A DNA stretch of 19,879 nt, taken from CAZFDT01 sp964518335 (GTDB lineage Bacteria; Planctomycetota; Phycisphaerae; Phycisphaerales; Phycisphaeraceae). Positions 15,799 to 19,879 of the stretch are shown here, piece after piece. The translations under genes and the position numbers were made by a program. The stretch spans positions 1 through 19,879 of the forward strand of contig CAZFDT010000095.1 in assembly GCA_964518335.1 (NCBI GenBank), given 5' to 3'. How positions within the stretch are numbered: position 1 is the first letter of the stretch; each line of letters begins with the position of its first letter. The notes beneath the pieces are model-generated. The model did not search any database. It saw only the letters and a list, made by a program, of their open reading frames with translations, and was not told the origin of the DNA.

Positions 15799-17240
15799 GA
15801 CCATCATCCACGCTGTCGCCGACCGTCCTCGACCTGCCGTGCTACATCGCGGGGGAGGCGTTGGACTCGTCCTGCCGTCTGGAGGTGTTCGACCCTTACA
15901 CCGATCGATGCGTCGGCACCGTCGCGATGGCGGATCGCGCCGCCCTGGAAAGGGCGGTCGAAGCCGCACACACCGGTGGGCCGACACCGACGCGCTATGA
16001 CCGCCATCGCGTGCTTACCGAGGCCGGCGGCCTGCTCGCATCGCGGCAGGAGGCGTTCGCTCGGTTGATCTGCTCCGAATCGGGTTTGTGCATCCGTGAG
16101 ACGCGCTACGAAGTGGGACGCACGCTGGATGTGTTGCGACAGGCCGCGGCACAGGCGCTGATCGACGATGGCCAGACGTTCAGCGGCGACATCAGCGCCA
16201 CGCCCAAGGCGCGCAAGGTCTTCACGCTACGCGAGCCGCTGCGGTGCGTCGCAGCCATTACGCCCTTCAATCACCCGCTCAATCAGGTGGCTCACAAGCT
16301 CGCGCCCGCCATTGCCGCCGGCGCCCCCGTGATCCTCAAGCCGTCCGACAAGACGCCGTTGACGGCCATCCGCTTCGCCGAGTTGCTCTACGAAGCGGGG
16401 CTGCCCGGGTGGATGCTCAGCGTCATCCTCGGTCGGGTCGATGAGGTCGTTGAGCCCCTCGTCCGGCACGAGCGCGTCGAGCTTGTGGCGTTCACCGGCA
16501 GCGTGGCGATCGGCAAGCACATCGCCGCCACCGCCGGCTACAAGAAGCTGTGTCTCGAGCTGGGCGGAAACTCGCCGCTCATCGTCCTCGACGACGCCGA
16601 CCTGGACCTGGCGGTCACACTCGCCGCCGAGGGCTCCTACCGCAACTCGGGGCAGCGATGCACGGCGGTCAAGCGGATGCTGGTGCATCGACGCCTCGTC
16701 GATGCGTTCACCGAACGTTTGGTCCAGCGCACCGCCGAGTACACCTGCGGCGATCCGACCGACGAGGCTACGCGCGTGGGCACGGTGATTGACGAGCCGG
16801 CGGCGGTGCGGCTGCAGCGTGTCGTCGCCGACGCGGTGGCGAGGGGGGCGCGAGTCCTCATCGGCGGCCAGCGCCGCGGAGCGCAGATCGAGCCGACCGT
16901 CATCGCCGACGTGCCGCGCGACGCCCACATGGTTGTCGAGGAATCGTTTGGCCCGCTCTCGCCGATCATGCCGATCGATGACCTCGACGACGCGATCGAT
17001 CTGGCCAACGCCACCGCCTTTGGCTTGTCCACCAGCGTGGTGACGCGAGACCTCTCCGCCGCGATCGAGGTCGTCAAACGCGTCCGTACCGGGTCGGTCA
17101 ATATCAACGAAGTGCCGGGTTGGCGCGTCGAGTGTGCACCGTTCGGCGGCCTCAAGGACTCGGGACTTGCCGTCAAGGAGGGTGTGATCGAGGCGATGAA
17201 GCTCATGACCGCCGTGAAAACATTCTCACTGCCCTGGTGA
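15795..17240 (+). CDS. phnY: Phosphonoacetaldehyde dehydrogenase PhnY
   Basis: A 481-residue aldehyde dehydrogenase (NAD(P)-dependent) that oxidises phosphonoacetaldehyde to phosphonoacetate, the substrate of PhnA. Catalytic Asn159 lies in TPFNHP, Glu255 in LELGGNSP and Cys289 in NSGQRCTAVKRML. The Arg before the Cys and the His after the Asn are the residues I recall as phosphonate-binding in Sinorhizobium PhnY. The C-terminus PFGGLKDSGLAVKEGVIEAM, then KTFSLPW, is close to that group. The ATG overlaps the phnA stop by four bases. A dehydrogenase next to PhnA makes this specific assignment much firmer than sequence alone. Confidence 0.93.
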   Translation: MRPSSTLSPTVLDLPCYIAGEALDSSCRLEVFDPYTDRCVGTVAMADRAALERAVEAAHTGGPTPTRYDRHRVLTEAGGLLASRQEAFARLICSESGLCIRETRYEVGRTLDVLRQAAAQALIDDGQTFSGDISATPKARKVFTLREPLRCVAAITPFNHPLNQVAHKLAPAIAAGAPVILKPSDKTPLTAIRFAELLYEAGLPGWMLSVILGRVDEVVEPLVRHERVELVAFTGSVAIGKHIAATAGYKKLCLELGGNSPLIVLDDADLDLAVTLAAEGSYRNSGQRCTAVKRMLVHRRLVDAFTERLVQRTAEYTCGDPTDEATRVGTVIDEPAAVRLQRVVADAVARGARVLIGGQRRGAQIEPTVIADVPRDAHMVVEESFGPLSPIMPIDDLDDAIDLANATAFGLSTSVVTRDLSAAIEVVKRVRTGSVNINEVPGWRVECAPFGGLKDSGLAVKEGVIEAMKLMTAVKTFSLPW

Positions 17241-17245
17241 ACGCC

Positions 17246-18340
17246 ATGCATGAGACGTCGGCTAGTGTCCAGACGATAAGGGCGGCGGTGTTCACCGCGC
17301 CGGGTGAAGGGCTGGCGACGCGACGGATCGCCTCACGCGCGCCGGGACCCGGCGAGGTGCGCGTGCGGGTGAGATGCTGCACCATCTGCGGCAGCGATCT
17401 GCACACCTATCTGGGACACCGTCGCACACCCACGCCCACCGTGCTCGGGCACGAAATCCTCGGGACAGTGGAGTCGATCGGCTCGGGCGGAGCGCGAGAC
17501 TTCGAAGGCCGTCCGATTCAACCCGGCCAACGTATCACGTGGTCGATCGTCGTCAGTTGCGGTGAATGCTTCTTCTGCCGGCATGATTTGCCGCAGAAGT
17601 GCGAGCGGTTGTTCAAGTATGGTCACGAGCGACTCGACACCGACCACCCGCTCAGTGGCGGCTTGGCGGAGCACTGCCTGCTCGCGGCGGGCACCACGAT
17701 CGTGCCGCTGCCCGACGATCTGCCGGACGCCGTCGCCTGTCCGGCGAATTGCGCCACGTCAACCATCGCTGCCGCACTGCGCATCGGCCGGATCGAGTCG
17801 GGCGAGGCCGTGCTCATCATGGGGGCCGGAACCCTGGGCCTGACCGCCGCGGCGATGGCTCGCTCGCTCGGCGCCGCACGCGTCATCAGCTGCGACGTGA
17901 ATCCGCAGCGATTGACCATGATGCGCCGCTTCGGCGCAACCGATGCCGTCACGCCCGACCAATTGGCGGCAACGGTCCGCGCCGCGACGGATGCGCGAGG
18001 CGTTGATCTTGCCCTCGACATGTCTGGCGCGATCAGCGCGATGGCCTCAGTGATCCCGCTGCTGCGGATCGGCGGGCGCTTTGTTCTGGTCGGCGCCGTG
18101 TTCGAGACCCCTGACCTGGTGGTGGACCCCGAGACAGTCGTGCGGCGGATGCTCACACTCACCGGCGTTCACAACTACACGCCACGAGACCTTCACACCG
18201 CCGTGCAGTTCCTCGCCACACACCATCGAATCTATCCATTCGCGGAGCTTGTCGAAGGTCTTTGGTCTCTCGAGGACGCGACACGCGCATTCGATCACGC
18301 CATTGCCCACCATTCGCTGCGCGTGGGGATACGACCGTGA
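17246..18340 (+). CDS. Zinc alcohol dehydrogenase, phosphonate-catabolism-associated type
   Basis: A 364-residue medium-chain dehydrogenase. Cys48 (TICGSD) and His69-Glu70 (LGHE) form the catalytic zinc site, Cys105, Cys108, Cys111 and Cys119 the structural zinc site, and GAGTLGL (193-199) with Asp217 the NAD-binding Rossmann motif. The segment ACPANCATSTIAAALR (164-179) is typical of the clade repeatedly found beside phosphonate genes (TIGR03366). The start is ATG 17246, five bases after the phnY stop; GTG 17237 overlapping that stop is an alternative. The natural role in this order would be oxidation of 2-hydroxyethylphosphonate to phosphonoacetaldehyde for PhnY; the substrate is inference. 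Confidence 0.9.
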   Translation: MHETSASVQTIRAAVFTAPGEGLATRRIASRAPGPGEVRVRVRCCTICGSDLHTYLGHRRTPTPTVLGHEILGTVESIGSGGARDFEGRPIQPGQRITWSIVVSCGECFFCRHDLPQKCERLFKYGHERLDTDHPLSGGLAEHCLLAAGTTIVPLPDDLPDAVACPANCATSTIAAALRIGRIESGEAVLIMGAGTLGLTAAAMARSLGAARVISCDVNPQRLTMMRRFGATDAVTPDQLAATVRAATDARGVDLALDMSGAISAMASVIPLLRIGGRFVLVGAVFETPDLVVDPETVVRRMLTLTGVHNYTPRDLHTAVQFLATHHRIYPFAELVEGLWSLEDATRAFDHAIAHHSLRVGIRP

Positions 18341-18410
18341 ACACCAGGATGACTGGCGCCCATGCCGCAACTACCGCAACACGTCCCGACGTGACGGGTC
18401 CGCCCAAGGA

Positions 18411-18878
18411 TCAGGGAGCAGATCGGCATGCGTCCGCTGCAGTGGCCCAGCAGCTAGCTACATCGATGCGTTCGTAGTTGATGCGGTACGCGGCACGATC
18501 GATCGTGGTGATGGCCTGGTGGAGCGCGGCAGACAACTGTAGCGAGTCTTGGCAAGTGAAAGGCTTTCAAGGACAGGGATGCAAGTCACGTTGCGCGGCG
18601 CAGCCTGACATTGATGATCGGCATCGTGGATCGCCTGGCGCGTTCCACCTCCAGGCGGTGCCGTTGCAGGGGTGCGGGCGAACTGGCGTAGCCTGGTCAC
18701 GCCACGGGTATTCGTCCTTGCCGTCATCGAAGTTCACGGCGAGATACGCCGTAAGGCTAGCGTTAACAATGGTTTGCGATGCGGTTTTGGAGCAAGCGAC
18801 AAGAGCAATGCCCGGGACAGGTCGCCGAATGCGCCACGCTGTGACAAGTAACCAATTGTAAATAAATGGTTTATACAC
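18411..18878 (-). pseudogene. Coding relic with one in-frame TGA, possibly DUF4058 C-terminus
   Basis: One reading frame runs from 18878 to a TGA at 18411-18413, interrupted only by a TGA at 18567-18569. The downstream 51 residues look like real protein, with SLQLSAALHQAITTIDRAAY then RINYERID and a terminal CWATAADA. This resembles the end of DUF4058 proteins, where a PIPL segment is followed by LDLQAAL, YDRAAY, an IDY and a final WAD segment; the internal TGA falls where the Leu of PIPL would be (HPCP, stop, KP). The N-terminal two thirds of such a protein is absent. The family match is from memory and weak, and the upstream part of the frame is less convincing. Confidence 0.3.
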
Positions 18879-18883
18879 ACACG

Positions 18884-18931
18884 TTGACCCTTATTTGCTG
18901 CTGAAAAATCTTGACATTGACCCTGATTTCG
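18884..18931 (+). repeat. Two direct repeats TTGACCCTnATTT, 33 bases apart
   Basis: TTGACCCTTATTTGC (18884-18898) and TTGACCCTGATTTCG (18917-18931) agree at 12 of 15 positions. The 33-base period is about three helical turns, so two bound proteins would lie on the same face. A third partial copy (TTGACA) sits at 18911. Confidence 0.35.
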
Positions 18932-19029
18932 ATCTGTGGAGGTCAGGATACGTGCCCACGGGGCCCATGTGCGCGGGCGAGTGCTTGATGGACCACCCCA
19001 AATGTCGATGCGCGTATTCCGCTTTATGT

Positions 19030-19035
19030 TATAAT
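19030..19035 (+). promoter_or_regulatory. Perfect -10 element before the tandem small genes
   Basis: TATAAT about 105 bases before the ATG at 19139, in an AT-rich patch. The best -35 candidate is poor (TCGATG, 19 bases away), so the promoter would need an activator or is a chance match. Confidence 0.35.
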
Positions 19036-19138
19036 CATGTTAGGCATTCACAGATGTGCTCGCCGGCGTCCCGGTAGGCCCAAGCAGGCCCCGACAAGCT
19101 TTATGACCGAGCCATAACTCACTGACAGGTACACGCAC

Positions 19139-19570
19139 ATGATGACTCAGCAACTTCCAGACGAACTTCAGGCACCACGTTCACTTCCGGGTCAACTTCC
19201 GGGGGCGGGGGCGAGACGCAGGCCCAATCGGGCTCACCTGGTCCATCGCTACGTTCGCCACAGGCGAAGCCAGTGCTGCCCGTTCACCCTTGACTTGCTG
19301 CTGCGAACCATCTTCGCCGGCCGCAAGGTGCATCATCAGCAGCGACTGCGGATCCGTCGGACGCTCGATCAGTATGTACTCGCCGGACTCCTGGCGGCGG
19401 ACCACGAGGACGACGGCTCGATCTACTACATGCCCGCCTATGACCCTCCGGCCAATGATCAGCAGGCATTGCTACGACACGAACTGCAGGGCCTGCTCCC
19501 CGAGGAAACCACCGGCGATCCCAATGCGGTCATCAGCATCATCGACATGGTGCTGGATGAACTGGGTTGA
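19139..19570 (+). CDS. Hypothetical protein, paralogue of the next gene
   Basis: A 143-residue soluble protein that I do not recognise. Residues 1-30 are Pro/Gln/Arg-rich and probably disordered. Residues 35-100 suggest a small helical domain: FTLDLLLRTIF (49-59), a basic stretch, QRLRIRRTLDQYVLAGLL (68-85), then an acidic turn and SIYYMP that could be the wing of a winged helix. The C-terminus is acidic. It aligns without gaps to the gene at 19651 (about 20 of 50 residues identical from 35 to 84 by hand count), which is the main evidence that it is real. Start at the first of two ATGs; AGG lies about ten bases upstream. Confidence 0.6.
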   Translation: MMTQQLPDELQAPRSLPGQLPGAGARRRPNRAHLVHRYVRHRRSQCCPFTLDLLLRTIFAGRKVHHQQRLRIRRTLDQYVLAGLLAADHEDDGSIYYMPAYDPPANDQQALLRHELQGLLPEETTGDPNAVISIIDMVLDELG

Positions 19571-19574
19571 GTCG

Positions 19575-19615
19575 CTGATGTTGCCAACCAGCTACTGTTA
19601 CACAACATGAATCAG
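19575..19615 (+). terminator. Weak hairpin between the two small paralogues
   Basis: ATGTTG (19578-19583) pairs with CAACAT (19603-19608), and outside it CTG pairs with CAG across a small bulge. It is followed by TTTCTACTTT rather than a clean T-run. This could be a weak terminator or an RNA-processing hairpin. Confidence 0.2.
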
Positions 19616-19650
19616 TTTCTACTTTGATCACCCTTTGTTGGAATACGTAT

Positions 19651-19879
19651 ATGAACCGAAAAGCAAGTATCCAGTCAACATCCTCCAAGCAAACATCCCG
19701 ACCGTCTGCGCGGGATATGGTCGAGCAGGTTCACTGCGCCATCATGAGGCGCCGCTTCCACCATTTGTCGTTTACGCTCAAGTCGCTCTTGGAAGAGCTC
19801 TTTCGCGATCGGCGTGTGGGCAGATCGCAGCGCCAGTGCGTGTATAGCACGGTGCTTCGCTATGTGGACGCCGGGCTGA
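19651..19879 (+). CDS. Hypothetical protein, partial (runs off the window), paralogue of the previous gene
   Basis: An open frame from ATG 19651 stays open for 76 codons to the end of the window. After a Ser/Lys-rich start it reads VHCAIMRRR (27-35), FTLKSLLEELF (41-51), then RRVGRSQRQCVYSTVLRYVD and AGL. Every element has an ungapped counterpart in the gene at 19139 (VH, RR, FTL, LL, F, R, V, QR, T, YV, AGL). The spacing of 80 bases and the shared order point to a tandem duplication. The function is unknown, with a possible small helical or winged-helix DNA-binding domain. No strong ribosome binding site precedes the ATG. Confidence 0.6.
   Translation, partial: MNRKASIQSTSSKQTSRPSARDMVEQVHCAIMRRRFHHLSFTLKSLLEELFRDRRVGRSQRQCVYSTVLRYVDAGL

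Larger units (their letters stand above)
18341..19138. other. Long intergenic stretch with a coding relic and repeats
   Basis: About 800 bases without an intact gene. It holds a minus-strand coding relic (18411-18878), a small palindrome TGAAAGGCTTTCA (18558-18570), two TTGACCCT repeats (18884-18931), an AT-rich patch around 18850-18875 and a TATAAT before the next gene. No hairpin plus T-run that would end the large operon was found. Confidence 0.5.

Noticed and set aside
18478..18861. Plus-strand open frame of 127 codons in the long intergenic region
   Set aside because: No recognisable motif or ribosome binding site; the minus strand of the same stretch reads more like a decayed protein.
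1..19879. CRISPR array, insertion sequence or prophage
   Set aside because: I saw no regularly spaced repeats, transposase, integrase or phage structural genes on either strand.

Overview
The window is GC-rich bacterial DNA, probably from a planctomycete or a close PVC relative (Phycisphaerae-like). This rests on three things seen together: a prepilin-type protein with an FTLIELL N-terminus and a C-terminal DGH motif, a PEP-CTERM surface protein, and a GntR regulator carrying a LacI-type sugar-sensor domain, all beside polysaccharide-degradation genes. This placement is inference; no marker gene is present.

Layout. Positions 1-71 hold a truncated tRNA-Val(CAC) on the minus strand, with a good promoter at 134-162. 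Positions 554-5001 hold four minus-strand genes read from one promoter at 5081-5110: prepilin-like protein, GntR/LacI-type regulator, D-threonine aldolase-like PLP enzyme, and an M19-type dipeptidase homologue with several altered metal ligands. Positions 5002-5598 are a divergent promoter region with a promoter on each strand, an inverted repeat and a repeated CATAnnnnTATACT motif. Positions 5599-6942 encode a secreted PEP-CTERM protein with repeated Gly/Asn-rich beta-strand units.

Positions 7184-18340 are the heart of the window: seven plus-strand genes in which each follows the last by 14 bases or less or overlaps it. In order they are a secreted DUF4091/GH123-like protein, a heparinase II/III-like lyase, a neutral-ceramidase-like amidase, a nitrilase-superfamily amidase, PhnA (phosphonoacetate hydrolase), PhnY (phosphonoacetaldehyde dehydrogenase) and a zinc alcohol dehydrogenase of the phosphonate-associated type. 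The last three would oxidise 2-hydroxyethylphosphonate to phosphonoacetaldehyde, then to phosphonoacetate, and cleave the C-P bond to acetate and phosphate. There is no PhnW aminotransferase, PhnX, C-P lyase or phosphonate transporter in the window. My main hypothesis is that this is a phosphonoglycan utilisation operon, which depolymerises a phosphonate-decorated polysaccharide and mineralises the released phosphonate.

Positions 18341-19138 have no intact gene. They hold a minus-strand coding relic with one in-frame stop, and a pair of direct repeats. Positions 19139 to the end hold two tandem paralogous small proteins of unknown function; the second runs off the window.
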